Source of the DNA: an uncultured Alphaproteobacteria bacterium
Lineage (GTDB): Bacteria > Pseudomonadota > Alphaproteobacteria > UBA8366 > JADFVY01
Assembly (NCBI GenBank): GCA_947259795.1
Contig: CAMYNJ010000148.1
Coordinates: 1 to 34,833, forward strand
DNA length: 34,833 nucleotides
Reading direction: 5' to 3'
The notes under the pieces were generated by a model that did no database searches, had not been told where the DNA came from, and saw nothing but the letters and a program-made list of their open reading frames with translations. The position numbers and the translations under genes were made by a program. Below, piece by piece: positions 1-11,072 of the stretch; the first letter of the stretch is position 1, and each line of letters begins with the position of its first letter.

Positions 1-1266
<1,266 letters not shown>

Positions 1267-1488
1267 CGGGCAATGACCCCGCAACCGGTCATTTTCGAAG
1301 ATAAATGATCCGGCAGACCAGCGCCTGGAAGCCCGCGCCGCCGATGACATTACCCGAGGTCACGGGGGAAGAGGTTGCCCGGGGAAGGCAGGCGCGCAGT
1401 CATGGCCGCGGAAGGTCGGTGCTGGTCACGTCGTGCGGCAGCGGGATAAACACCGGCGTCCGGCCCTGGGCAATTTTACCCGCTGACG

Positions 1489-1517
1489 GTGACGGCAGCG
1501 ACCGGCTGGACTATATT
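1489..1517 (+). promoter_or_regulatory. Sigma-70-like promoter abutting the uvrB start codon
   Basis: GTGACG (1489-1494), 17-nt spacer, TATATT (1512-1517). Transcription would normally start 6-8 nt after the -10, which is the A of the uvrB ATG at 1524. No Shine-Dalgarno lies in front of that ATG. Together these suggest a leaderless transcript. Boxes were seen by eye; the leaderless reading is inference. Confidence 0.5.
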
Positions 1518-1523
1518 GGCGAC

Positions 1524-3692
<2,169 letters not shown>

Positions 3693-3716
3693 CAGGCGCA
3701 CCGAGGGAATCGAATC

Positions 3717-5495
3717 ATGGCGTTTCTGATACAGGTGACGATTTTTCTCGCCGCCGCGGTGATCGCCGTGCCGGTATTCCGGCGGCTTGGGCTTGGCGCG
3801 GTACTCGGCTATCTGGCGGCGGGGGTGGCGGTCGGGCCGCGGGGGCTGGGCCTGGCCGGCGATGTCGACAGCATCCTCCATTTCGCCGAATTCGGGGTGG
3901 TGCTGCTGTTGTTCGTGATCGGGCTGGAGCTGCAACCGACCCGGCTGTGGACCATGCGGCGGTCTGTGTTCGGACTGGGCGGCGCGCAGGTGCTGGTCAG
4001 CGCTGCGGTGATCGCGCTGGCCGGATATGCGCTCGGCGTCCCGGCGCTGGCTGCGATCATCGCCGGGCTCGGCCTGTCGCTGTCGTCCACCGCCTTTGCC
4101 TTGCAAACCCTGGCCGAAAAGGGTCAGCTTACAGCGCGACACGGCCGCGCCGCCTTTTCCGTGCTGCTGTTCCAAGACCTCGCGGCGATCCCAATGCTGG
4201 CCGTCGTGCCACTGCTCGGTGGCGGGATGGACGGGGCAAGCGGCGGCGATATCGCGCTGGGGATCGCCAAGGTCGCCGTTGTGCTGGCGGCGGTGGTGGT
4301 CGGCGGCCGGCTGCTGCTCAATCGGCTGCTGCGGCTGGTCGCGGCCAGCGGCGTCCGCGAGGCCTTCACCGCCATGACGCTGTTGACCGTCGTCGTCACC
4401 GCGCTGCTGATGCAGCTCGTCGGCCTGTCGATGGCGCTGGGCGCATTCTTGGCCGGGGTTCTGCTGGCCGAGTCGGAATATCGCCATGCGCTGGAGGCCG
4501 ATATCGAGCCGTTCAAGGGCCTGCTGCTGGGCCTGTTCTTCATTGCTGTCGGCATGTCGATCGATCTCGGCCTGATCGTCGACGAACCGCTCACCGTCAT
4601 CGGCCTGACGGCCGGCCTCGTCTCGCTGAAGGGCGCCGTCCTGTTTGGCCTCGGGCGGCTCTCCGGCGCACGCCCGATGGTGGCGCTCCGCCTCGCCGCG
4701 ACCATCGCCCAGGGCGGGGAATTCGCCTTCGTGATCTTCGGCGCCGCGGTCTTGGCCGGCACCATGCCGGAAGACTTGTCCAACCTGCTGATCCTCGTGG
4801 TCGGGCTGTCGATGGCGGTGACGCCGCTGCTGATGGCCGCCGCCGAGCGGCTGGCCGCACGCGGCGAGACGCCCGCGGCGAGGGACATGGAACTGCCGCC
4901 GGTCGAGGAGAACCAGGTCATCATCGCCGGCTTCGGCCGCTTTGGCCAGATGGTGGGACGCCTGCTGCGCGCCCGCAAGATCGGTTTCACGGCGCTCGAG
5001 ATCAGCCCCGACCAGGTAGACTTCGTGCGCCGCTTCGGCAACAAGGTGCATTACGGCGATGCCTCACGCCTCGACCTTCTGCGCGCCGCCAAGGCTGACG
5101 CGGCGAAAATCTTCGTACTCGCGATCGACGATGTGGAAGCGTCGCTGCGCACCGCCGAAACCGTGCGGCAGAACTTCCCGCATCTCAAGATTTACGCGCG
5201 CGCCCGCAACCGCCAGCATGCCTACCGGTTGATGGAGGTCGGCGCCCAGGTGATCCAGCGCGAAACCCTGCTGTCGTCGCTGGATGTCGGCCGGCGGGTG
5301 CTCGAAGGGCTGGGCTTCTCTGCCGGCGAGGCGGCGCGCACGACCGATATGTTTCACGACCACGACGTCAAGCGGCTCGAAGAACATTTCGAGATGCGCC
5401 ACGACGAAGAACGCATGGCCCGCCTCGCCCGCGAATGGGCCCTTGAGCTGGAAGAGTTGTTCGAACAGGACGCGGCCGAGGAAAGGGCGGAGTGA
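3717..5495 (+). CDS. CPA2-family K+/H+ antiporter with TrkA-N (RCK) domain, KefB/KefC-like
   Basis: A 592-aa inner-membrane monovalent cation:proton antiporter. Residues 1 to about 380 are a Na_H_exchanger domain with many hydrophobic segments; a cytoplasmic RCK/TrkA-N domain follows, with Rossmann motif GFGRFGQ (405-411) and about 90 residues of charged C-terminal tail ending in a Glu/Arg-rich helix. Family proteins of this layout export K+ in exchange for H+, and E. coli KefB/KefC are gated by glutathione adducts; gating of this protein is unknown. ATG 3717 has GAGGGAA upstream. It starts 24 nt after uvrB, but its role suits the DUF1538 genes 108 nt downstream better. The very long antisense ORF (1476-5051) is a codon-composition shadow. 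Confidence 0.9.
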   Translation: MAFLIQVTIFLAAAVIAVPVFRRLGLGAVLGYLAAGVAVGPRGLGLAGDVDSILHFAEFGVVLLLFVIGLELQPTRLWTMRRSVFGLGGAQVLVSAAVIALAGYALGVPALAAIIAGLGLSLSSTAFALQTLAEKGQLTARHGRAAFSVLLFQDLAAIPMLAVVPLLGGGMDGASGGDIALGIAKVAVVLAAVVVGGRLLLNRLLRLVAASGVREAFTAMTLLTVVVTALLMQLVGLSMALGAFLAGVLLAESEYRHALEADIEPFKGLLLGLFFIAVGMSIDLGLIVDEPLTVIGLTAGLVSLKGAVLFGLGRLSGARPMVALRLAATIAQGGEFAFVIFGAAVLAGTMPEDLSNLLILVVGLSMAVTPLLMAAAERLAARGETPAARDMELPPVEENQVIIAGFGRFGQMVGRLLRARKIGFTALEISPDQVDFVRRFGNKVHYGDASRLDLLRAAKADAAKIFVLAIDDVEASLRTAETVRQNFPHLKIYARARNRQHAYRLMEVGAQVIQRETLLSSLDVGRRVLEGLGFSAGEAARTTDMFHDHDVKRLEEHFEMRHDEERMARLAREWALELEELFEQDAAEERAE

Positions 5496-5532
5496 CGGAC
5501 TGAGAGAGGCCCTGCAACTGCGTCCCTTGCGC

Positions 5533-5561
5533 TTGCCCTCCGGCGATCACGACACTAGACA
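5533..5561 (+). promoter_or_regulatory. Weak candidate promoter ahead of the DUF1538 operon
   Basis: TTGCCC (5533-5538), 17-nt spacer, TAGACA (5556-5561), about 40 nt before the first DUF1538 start. The -10 match is poor; read-through from the antiporter gene is equally possible. Confidence 0.25.
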
Positions 5562-5603
5562 TAGATCATCGCCACCCGCAGTTACAGGATACGCCCCGCC
5601 CAG

Positions 5604-6341
5604 ATGTTCGCCGGCATCCTTTCCCTTCTTCGCCTGATTCTTGGAAGCCTGCGGGATCTTGCGCCTATTGTACTGGTGATCTTTTTCTTCCAGGTTTTCG
5701 TGCTGCAGCAGCCCTTCCCCCATCTGGAACGGGTTATCGTCGGCATCCTGCTGGTAATGCTGGGGCTGACGCTGTTTATCCAGGGCCTCGAGATGGGGCT
5801 GTTCCCGATTGGCGAGGCGATGGCGCATGCCTTCGCCCGCAAGGGCAGCCTGTTCTGGCTGCTGGCCTTCGCCTTCTGCCTGGGTTTCGGCACCACCGCG
5901 GCCGAACCGGCCCTGATCGCGGTCGCGGCCGAGGCCGCCAAGGCCATGGCAGAGGCCGGGATGGTGGCGAGTGACGAGGCGGCGCGGGAGGCCTATGCGC
6001 TGGGCCTGCGTATGACAGTGGCGGTCTCGGTCGGCGCATCGCTGGTGCTGGGGGTGTTCCGCATCCTGAAGGGCTGGCCGGTGCATCTGCTGATCATCGG
6101 CGGCTATATCATCGTGGTGATCCTGACCTTCCTGGCGCCGCCGGAGATTATCGGCGTGGCCTACGATTCGGGTGGCGTGACCACATCCACCGTTACCGTA
6201 CCACTGGTCACCGCGCTGGGCGTCGGGCTGGCTTCGACGATCCGCGGGCGAAACCCGCTGACCGACGGTTTCGGGCTGATCGCCTTCGCCAGCATGTTCC
6301 CAATGATCTTCGTCCTTTTGTACGGGATGGCGATGCGATGA
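5604..6341 (+). CDS. DUF1538 membrane protein, first of a pair (UmpA-like)
   Basis: A 245-aa polytopic membrane protein of the DUF1538 family, with about six to seven hydrophobic segments. Conserved motifs are [13 protein letters not shown] (about 95-107) in the first half and [20 protein letters not shown] (about 186-205) in the second, followed by [14 protein letters not shown]. These motifs recur in the next protein, so the two are paralogues and probable partner subunits. From memory, DUF1538 pairs were reported from Halomonas as a two-gene Na+(Li+,K+)/H+ antiporter called UmpAB; whether that applies here is inference. The conserved TTS/TVT run inside a membrane segment could line a cation path. 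ATG 5604 has only a weak AGGAT upstream. Its 3' end overlaps the next gene (ATGA). It follows a K+/H+ antiporter gene. Confidence 0.85.
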   Translation: MFAGILSLLRLILGSLRDLAPIVLVIFFFQVFVLQQPFPHLERVIVGILLVMLGLTLFIQGLEMGLFPIGEAMAHAFARKGSLFWLLAFAFCLGFGTTAAEPALIAVAAEAAKAMAEAGMVASDEAAREAYALGLRMTVAVSVGASLVLGVFRILKGWPVHLLIIGGYIIVVILTFLAPPEIIGVAYDSGGVTTSTVTVPLVTALGVGLASTIRGRNPLTDGFGLIAFASMFPMIFVLLYGMAMR

Positions 6342-7138
6342 ACCTGCTGTTCCATATTTCGGATGTCGGCCTGGCTACGATGCTGGACGTGTTACCGATC
6401 GTCGCGGTTCTGGCCTTCTTCCAGATCGCGGTAATTCGCAGGAAACCGGCCAGCCTTCGGCGCATCGTTACCGGCTTCCTTTACGTGCTGCTTGGCCTGA
6501 CGCTGTTCCTGGTGGGGCTGCAGGAGGCTCTGTTCCCGATCGGCGAGATCATGGCGACGCAACTGACCGATCCCGTCTTTCTGGGCGTCGAGGCAATCAC
6601 CGTCGACTGGCGCGATTACGGCTGGGTCTATGCCTTCGCCTTCGCCATCGGCTTCGCCACGACCATCGCCGAGCCGTCGCTGATCGCGGTCGCCGTCAAG
6701 GCGAACCAGGTATCGGGCGGCGCCATTTCGGTCTGGGGCCTGCGCCTCACCGTGGCCCTGGGCGTCGCTGTCGGCGTGTCGTTGGGAACCTTCCGCATTG
6801 TCACAGGCACGCCGCTGCACTGGTACATTATCGCCGGTTATGCGGCGCTTATCCTGCAAACATGGCGCGCCGTGCGCGTGGCGGGCAGCATCGTGCCGCT
6901 GGCTTACGATTCGGGCGGGGTCACCACATCGACCGTGACCGTGCCGCTGGTCACCGCGCTGGGCCTTGGCCTGGCCTCGACCATACCGGGCCGCAGCCCG
7001 GTGATTGACGGATTCGGGCTGATCGCCTTCGCAAGCCTGTTTCCGATGATTTCCGTATTGGGGTACGCTGAATTGTCTGCCTGGAAGGCTAAGCGGTTAA
7101 AGCAGCGTGCCCGGGACAACAATGGGAGTGAACAATGA
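6338..7138 (+). CDS. DUF1538 membrane protein, second of a pair (UmpB-like)
   Basis: A 266-aa DUF1538 paralogue of the preceding protein, translationally coupled to it by a 4-nt ATGA overlap. It repeats the same signatures: [13 protein letters not shown] in the first half, [20 protein letters not shown] in the second, then [14 protein letters not shown]. It differs by a longer loop after the second segment ([20 protein letters not shown]) and a basic C-terminal tail ([18 protein letters not shown]). Some relatives carry both halves as one polypeptide (family knowledge), which fits two chains making one transporter. It is followed with overlap by a PII-like gene. The Na+/H+ antiport role is transferred from recollected work on Halomonas UmpAB, not shown by sequence alone. 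Confidence 0.85.
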   Translation: MNLLFHISDVGLATMLDVLPIVAVLAFFQIAVIRRKPASLRRIVTGFLYVLLGLTLFLVGLQEALFPIGEIMATQLTDPVFLGVEAITVDWRDYGWVYAFAFAIGFATTIAEPSLIAVAVKANQVSGGAISVWGLRLTVALGVAVGVSLGTFRIVTGTPLHWYIIAGYAALILQTWRAVRVAGSIVPLAYDSGGVTTSTVTVPLVTALGLGLASTIPGRSPVIDGFGLIAFASLFPMISVLGYAELSAWKAKRLKQRARDNNGSEQ

Positions 7139-7485
7139 GGTTCAAACTGATCATGGCGCTGGTGGATGACGCCCATACCGAGGGCATCCTTGCCGCCGCG
7201 CGCGAAGCCGGCGCCACGGGCTGCACAGTCATCACCAGCGCCCGCGGCGAGGGACTGAAGCCCGAGAAGACTTTCCTGGGGCTCGATCTGGCGGTACAGA
7301 GGGACCTGCTGCTATTCCTGGTGGCCGAACCCTTGAGCCGCGATATTCTCGAGACCATCGCCGCCACAGGGGAATTCGACGAACAGCCTGGCACCGGAAT
7401 CGCGTTCCAGGTTGGGATAGAAGACGCCGTCGGCCTGTCGTCGCAGATGGAGACCCTGACTCAAGAGATCGAAGAACAGATATGA
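7135..7485 (+). CDS. PII-like signalling protein (PF00543-type)
   Basis: A 116-aa protein with the beta-alpha-beta ferredoxin-like pattern of PII: FKLIMALVDDAHTEGILAAAREAGATGCTVI, then a T-loop-like segment beginning GEGLKPEKTFLGLDL, then DLLLFLVAEPLSRDILETIA. The loop is shorter than in GlnB/GlnK and lacks the uridylylated tyrosine context, so it is unlikely to be a nitrogen-cascade PII. PII proteins are trimeric sensors of ATP/ADP and often bind membrane transporters (GlnK-AmtB, SbtB-SbtA). Its start overlaps the second DUF1538 gene (ATGA), preceded by GGGAG, so stoichiometric expression with the transporter is likely. Inference: it gates the DUF1538 pair. Annotation pipelines often call such genes simply 'transcriptional regulator'; no DNA-binding motif is seen. 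Confidence 0.8.
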   Translation: MRFKLIMALVDDAHTEGILAAAREAGATGCTVITSARGEGLKPEKTFLGLDLAVQRDLLLFLVAEPLSRDILETIAATGEFDEQPGTGIAFQVGIEDAVGLSSQMETLTQEIEEQI

Positions 7486-7904
7486 AACAGGAACCCTATA
7501 TCAAGGTCGCCGAGGTCATGACCCGCGACCTGCACACCATCGACAGCATGGCGACGGTGCGCGAGGCGATGGAGAAAATGACGCGTGAGCGGGTCAGTTC
7601 ACTGATCGTGGAGCGTCGCGACGAGAAGGATGAGTATGGCGTGATCGTGGTCAACGACATCGCCCGCAAGGTGGTGGCGGCGAACCTCTCCTTCGACCGG
7701 GTGCAGGTCTATGAGGTGATGAGTAAACCCGTCGTCTACGTCGATCCGGAGATGGACCTCCGCTACGCGATCCGGCTGCTGGTGCGCATCGGGCTCAACC
7801 GTGCGCTGGTTCTGGGCGCCGACCGGCAGATCCAGGGCATGGTGACCCTGCGCGACATGGTGCTGCGCTATGCCGGTTCGCGCGACGGGGAGGCCATGTC
7901 TTGA
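7482..7904 (+). CDS. Stand-alone two-CBS-domain protein
   Basis: A 140-aa soluble protein consisting of a CBS pair (Bateman module): CBS1 about 8-62 (VAEVMTRDLHTIDSMATVREAMEKM) and CBS2 about 74-132 (VYEVMSKPVVYVDPEMDLRYAIRLL, ending QGMVTLRDMVLRY). Bateman modules usually bind AMP/ATP or other adenosine ligands. No catalytic or DNA-binding domain is attached. Its ATG overlaps the PII-like stop by 4 nt (ATGA), and its own stop overlaps the TTG of the SDR gene, so it belongs to the same translationally coupled run. A role as a second nucleotide sensor for the DUF1538 transporter is inference from context. Confidence 0.9.
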   Translation: MKQEPYIKVAEVMTRDLHTIDSMATVREAMEKMTRERVSSLIVERRDEKDEYGVIVVNDIARKVVAANLSFDRVQVYEVMSKPVVYVDPEMDLRYAIRLLVRIGLNRALVLGADRQIQGMVTLRDMVLRYAGSRDGEAMS

Positions 7905-8689
7905 GCGACGGCGCTGTCCCGGCAAAGTCCATCCCGCGCGTAGCCCTGGTCACCGGTGCGGCGCACCGCATCGGCCGCGCCATTGCGCTGGACCTGGCGG
8001 AACAAGGCTTTGACGTTGCGATTCATTACAATCGCTCGGGCGAAGCGGCCGAGAACCTGGCGACTCACATCCGCGGGATGGACCGGCGTGCCGTGACCCT
8101 GGCAGCCGATCTTGGGCGCGAAGAGGAATCCGCAAGCCTGATTGGGCGCGCGGCGGAGACGCTGGGGCCGGTGGGGGTTCTTGTTAACAACGCCTCGCGT
8201 TTCGAATACGACGTCTGGGACAAGGCCACGCGGGAAAGCTGGGATATCCATATGGAGGCCAACCTGCGCGCACCGTTCCTGCTATCGCAAGGCCTGGCGC
8301 GCGCCCTGCCGGATGAGGCGGAAGGCGTGATCGTCAATCTGCTGGATCAGCGCGTGTGGAATCTTACCCCCTATTTCATAACCTATACGCTGTCGAAAGC
8401 CGGTTTGTGGACATTAACCCAGACATTGGCGCTGGCGCTGGCGCCGCGCATTCGGGTCAACGCGATCGGACCGGGGCCGACGCTCAAGAGCGAACGCCAA
8501 AATGAAGACCATTTCCGCATGCAATGGGACGCGACCCCGCTGCAGCACGGCGCCACCCCGGAAGAAATCGCCGCGGGCATCCGCTATATCCTGGCGGCCC
8601 ATTCCATGACCGGCCAGATGATCGCGCTGGATGGTGGCGAACATCTGGGTTGGGCGCAGCCATCACGCGGCTTTGTTCCCTTTGAGTAG
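7901..8689 (+). CDS. SDR oxidoreductase, pteridine-reductase-like (FolM/PTR1 type)
   Basis: A 262-aa classical short-chain dehydrogenase. The cofactor motif is TGAAHRIG (18-25), fitting TGxxxRxG of pteridine reductases rather than the common TGxxxGIG. The active site is D149...Y162-x3-K166 (NLLDQ and TYTLSK), with Asp in place of the usual Ser and a 13-residue Asp-Tyr spacing as in PTR1 (D181/Y194/K198). NNAS (96-99) is the structural motif. This points to NADPH-dependent reduction of dihydro-pterins or dihydrofolate; the substrate is inferred. The start is TTG at 7901: it overlaps the CBS stop as TTGA and has GGGGAGG about 7 nt upstream, and no in-frame ATG lies before the Rossmann motif. 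It ends the DUF1538 run, though a functional link to ion transport is not obvious. Confidence 0.85.
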   Translation: MSDGAVPAKSIPRVALVTGAAHRIGRAIALDLAEQGFDVAIHYNRSGEAAENLATHIRGMDRRAVTLAADLGREEESASLIGRAAETLGPVGVLVNNASRFEYDVWDKATRESWDIHMEANLRAPFLLSQGLARALPDEAEGVIVNLLDQRVWNLTPYFITYTLSKAGLWTLTQTLALALAPRIRVNAIGPGPTLKSERQNEDHFRMQWDATPLQHGATPEEIAAGIRYILAAHSMTGQMIALDGGEHLGWAQPSRGFVPFE

Positions 8690-8718
8690 TAGTGGTCCAA
8701 TCAACCGAACTACTTTTT
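8688..8718 (+). terminator. Rho-independent terminator of the DUF1538-SDR operon
   Basis: AGTAGT-GGT, a 7-nt loop, ACC-GA-ACTACT, then TTTT. The stem begins within the SDR stop codon TAG. The inner GGT/ACC pairs continue the stem across a 2-nt bulge. Confidence 0.6.
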
Positions 8719-8972
8719 GTAGATTTTCAACTGTTCATGTTGAGGCATTTTGCGAACGAATCGCGAATATTTTTACACAGTTGTCGCGCCGGTCATTTTT
8801 TCCCGATTCCATCCGAGTCGGTCCCGCCTGCCGGGTACAACCGCAGCTGTATGTGCATTGGTTAACATAGTTATTTCAATAAGTTAGGGACTGTGCCTAT
8901 TTTTTGTGCAACTGTCGCGAATCTGTGAGATTCCTGCGGACCGCGCGCCGAGTCGCAAAGTTGTGTACAGAC

Positions 8973-8981
8973 TTATCCACA
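8973..8981 (+). promoter_or_regulatory. Perfect DnaA box TTATCCACA
   Basis: Exact 9-mer match to the high-affinity DnaA box, in the AT-rich gap upstream of uvrC. Only one exact copy is seen in the gap. Confidence 0.6.
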
Positions 8982-9023
8982 GGAATCGTGGATTGATAGG
9001 TAAAGGCCTGAATTTGCAGCCTG

Positions 9024-9038
9024 TTAATGGGTTGTTAA
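9024..9038 (+). promoter_or_regulatory. CtrA-type box TTAA-N7-TTAA
   Basis: TTAATGGGTTGTTAA matches the full alphaproteobacterial CtrA consensus TTAA-N7-TTAA exactly. It lies just before the first possible uvrC ATG (9042) and 60 nt before the preferred one (9099). Occurrence by chance in an AT-rich gap is possible. Confidence 0.5.
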
Positions 9039-9098
9039 ATCATGCCGGCGGCGTTTCCGCCATTGACGGGACCTAAGGCGACCCCGAAATTAGGGGCA

Positions 9099-11021
9099 AT
9101 GAATAGCGATACAACAAGTCAGCGGGACAAACGGGCCCGCGATTATACCGCCAAGGTCAGCCTGGCCGACGGCGCGGCCCTGATCCGCGGCAAATTGAAG
9201 AGCATGCCGGGCAGCCCCGGCGTCTATCGAATGGTCGGCGCGCGCGGCAAAGTGCTTTATGTGGGAAAGGCGCGCAATCTGAGGAAACGCGTGGCGACCT
9301 ATGCGAACGCCGGCCGCCTGCCGGTGCGGTTGCAGCGCATGGTCGCCGAGACCTGCGAGCTGGAGATCGTCACTACGCATACCGAGGTCGAGGCGCTGCT
9401 GCTTGAGGCGAACCTGATCAAGACGCTGAAGCCGCACTACAATATCCTGCTGCGCGACGACAAATCCTTCGCCGACATCCTGATTGCGGCCGACCACGAT
9501 TTTCCGCAGCTCATCAAGCATCGCGGCGCGCGCAAGCGGCCCGGCAAATATTACGGCCCCTTTGCGTCGGCCGGCGCGGTGAACCGGACGATCACCGCGC
9601 TGCAGCGCGCCTTCCTGCTGCGCAATTGTTCGGATTCGATCTTCGCCAGCCGCACCCGGCCCTGCCTGCAATACCAGATCAAGCGTTGCAGCGCGCCCTG
9701 CGTCGGCCGGATCGACGCGGCGGACTATGGCGCGCTGGTCCGCCAGGCCCATGAGTTCCTGATTGGACGGTCGCACGCGGTGCAGAAGGAGCTGGCCCAC
9801 CAGATGCAGGAGGCCAGCGACGGCCTTGAGTTCGAGCGGGCCGGCGCCCTGCGCGACCGCATCAAGGCGCTGACCATGGTGCAGTCGCACCAGGACATCA
9901 ACCCGATGGGCATCGGCAATGCCGACGTCATCGCGCTGGCCCAGGAAGGCGGCCAGTCCTGCATCCAGGTCTTCTTCTTCAGGGACGGCCGCAATCACGG
10001 TAACCGGGCCTACTATCCAAGCCATGACCGCAAGGCGGAACCCGCGGAAATCATGTCCGCCTTCATCGGACAGTTCTACGATGGCCGGTCGGCGCCGCGG
10101 CTGGTGCTGACCAGCATCCAGTCGGCCGAGGCGGACCTGCTGGCCGAAGCCCTGTCGATCAATGCTGAACACAAGGTGGAAGTCCGCATGCCGCAACGCG
10201 GCCGTTTCCGTAAACCCGTGGAGCATGCGCTGGCCAACGCACGCCAGGCGCTGGCGCGGCGCATGTCGGAGAGCGCCTCGCAGCGCCGCCTGCTCGAAGG
10301 GCTGGCTGAGGCGCTGGGACTGGAATCCCCGCCCGAACGCATCGAAGTGTACGACAACAGCCATATCCAGGGATCGAATGCCGTCGGCGCGATGATCGTC
10401 GCCGGACCGGAAGGGCTGAACAAGGGCGCCTACAGGAAGTTCAACATCCGCACGGCGGGCGGGCCCAAGGGCGAAGCCGCGGCCGGCGACGATTACGCGA
10501 TGATGCACGAAGTGCTGGGCCGCCGGTTTGCCCGTGCGCTGAAGGAAGATCCCGACCGCGAGGAAGGCGGCTGGCCCGACCTAGTGGTGATCGACGGCGG
10601 GCAGGGCCAATTGACGGCGGCGCAGGAAGCCCTGGAGGAACTGGGCATCAAGGATGTGGAACTGCTGGCCATCGCCAAGGGGCCGGACCGCAATGCAGGA
10701 CGCGAGCGGTTCTTCCGCCCGGACCGCCCCTCTTTCATGCTGGAGCCCCGCGACCCCGTGCTCTATCTCCTGCAGCGGCTGCGCGACGAATCCCACCGCT
10801 TCGCGATCGGCGCCCACCGGACCCGCCGGACCAAGGGCATTGCCGCATCGCCGCTGGATGAAATTCCCGGCATCGGGGCGGCGCGCAAGCGGGCCCTGCT
10901 GCGGCATTTCGGTTCGGCCAGGGCTGTGGGCCAAGCGGGACTCAGTGATCTGGAGGCGGTCGGCGGCATTAGCCGCGCGGTGGCCCGGAAAATTTATGGC
11001 CATTTCCACGATGATCGCTAG
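9099..11021 (+). CDS. uvrC: Excinuclease ABC subunit UvrC
   Basis: Dual-incision nuclease of nucleotide excision repair. From ATG 9099 it is 640 aa. Domains: GIY-YIG nuclease (GVY 41-43, YVG 54-56; 3' incision), a four-cysteine segment (RNCSD, RPCLQYQIKRCSAPC) matching the [4Fe-4S] ligands described for UvrC, a UVR domain that binds UvrB, an RNase H-like nuclease beginning IEVYDNSHIQGSNAVGAMIV (5' incision), and C-terminal helix-hairpin-helix repeats (EIPGIGAARKRALL, LEAVGGISRAVARKI). The ORF-track start 9042 (adding MPAAFPPLTGPKATPKLGA) is also open; neither start has a good Shine-Dalgarno. I prefer 9099 because the CtrA-like box would overlap the leader of the longer form. It heads the uvrC-pgsA-molybdopterin gene run. 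Confidence 0.95.
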   Translation: MNSDTTSQRDKRARDYTAKVSLADGAALIRGKLKSMPGSPGVYRMVGARGKVLYVGKARNLRKRVATYANAGRLPVRLQRMVAETCELEIVTTHTEVEALLLEANLIKTLKPHYNILLRDDKSFADILIAADHDFPQLIKHRGARKRPGKYYGPFASAGAVNRTITALQRAFLLRNCSDSIFASRTRPCLQYQIKRCSAPCVGRIDAADYGALVRQAHEFLIGRSHAVQKELAHQMQEASDGLEFERAGALRDRIKALTMVQSHQDINPMGIGNADVIALAQEGGQSCIQVFFFRDGRNHGNRAYYPSHDRKAEPAEIMSAFIGQFYDGRSAPRLVLTSIQSAEADLLAEALSINAEHKVEVRMPQRGRFRKPVEHALANARQALARRMSESASQRRLLEGLAEALGLESPPERIEVYDNSHIQGSNAVGAMIVAGPEGLNKGAYRKFNIRTAGGPKGEAAAGDDYAMMHEVLGRRFARALKEDPDREEGGWPDLVVIDGGQGQLTAAQEALEELGIKDVELLAIAKGPDRNAGRERFFRPDRPSFMLEPRDPVLYLLQRLRDESHRFAIGAHRTRRTKGIAASPLDEIPGIGAARKRALLRHFGSARAVGQAGLSDLEAVGGISRAVARKIYGHFHDDR

Positions 11022-11072
11022 AATGCCGCAACCCGCAACCCTGTCGCCAACACCGCAGTTGCCCTGGAGCCG

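Larger units (their letters stand above)
8690..9098. other. AT-rich non-coding region with replication/cell-cycle type boxes
   Basis: About 400 bp visibly richer in A/T than the surrounding genes. After the terminator it contains runs such as ATATTTTTACACAG and ATTTTTTGTGCA, repeats of TGTCGCG (8782-8788, 8913-8919) and TCGCGAAT (8761-8768, 8915-8922), an inverted repeat GAATC-N5-GATTC (8919-8933), a perfect DnaA box and a perfect CtrA-type box. No ORF is convincing. The short ORF 8631-8870 begins inside the SDR and lacks a ribosome site. Confidence 0.6.

Noticed and set aside
8690-9098. Calling the AT-rich gap the replication origin
   Set aside because: Only one exact DnaA box, no cluster, and no typical origin neighbours; left as a candidate regulatory or DnaA-binding region.
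9090-10508. Minus-strand ORF of 472 aa antisense to uvrC
   Set aside because: Same composition artefact; uvrC is unambiguous on the plus strand.
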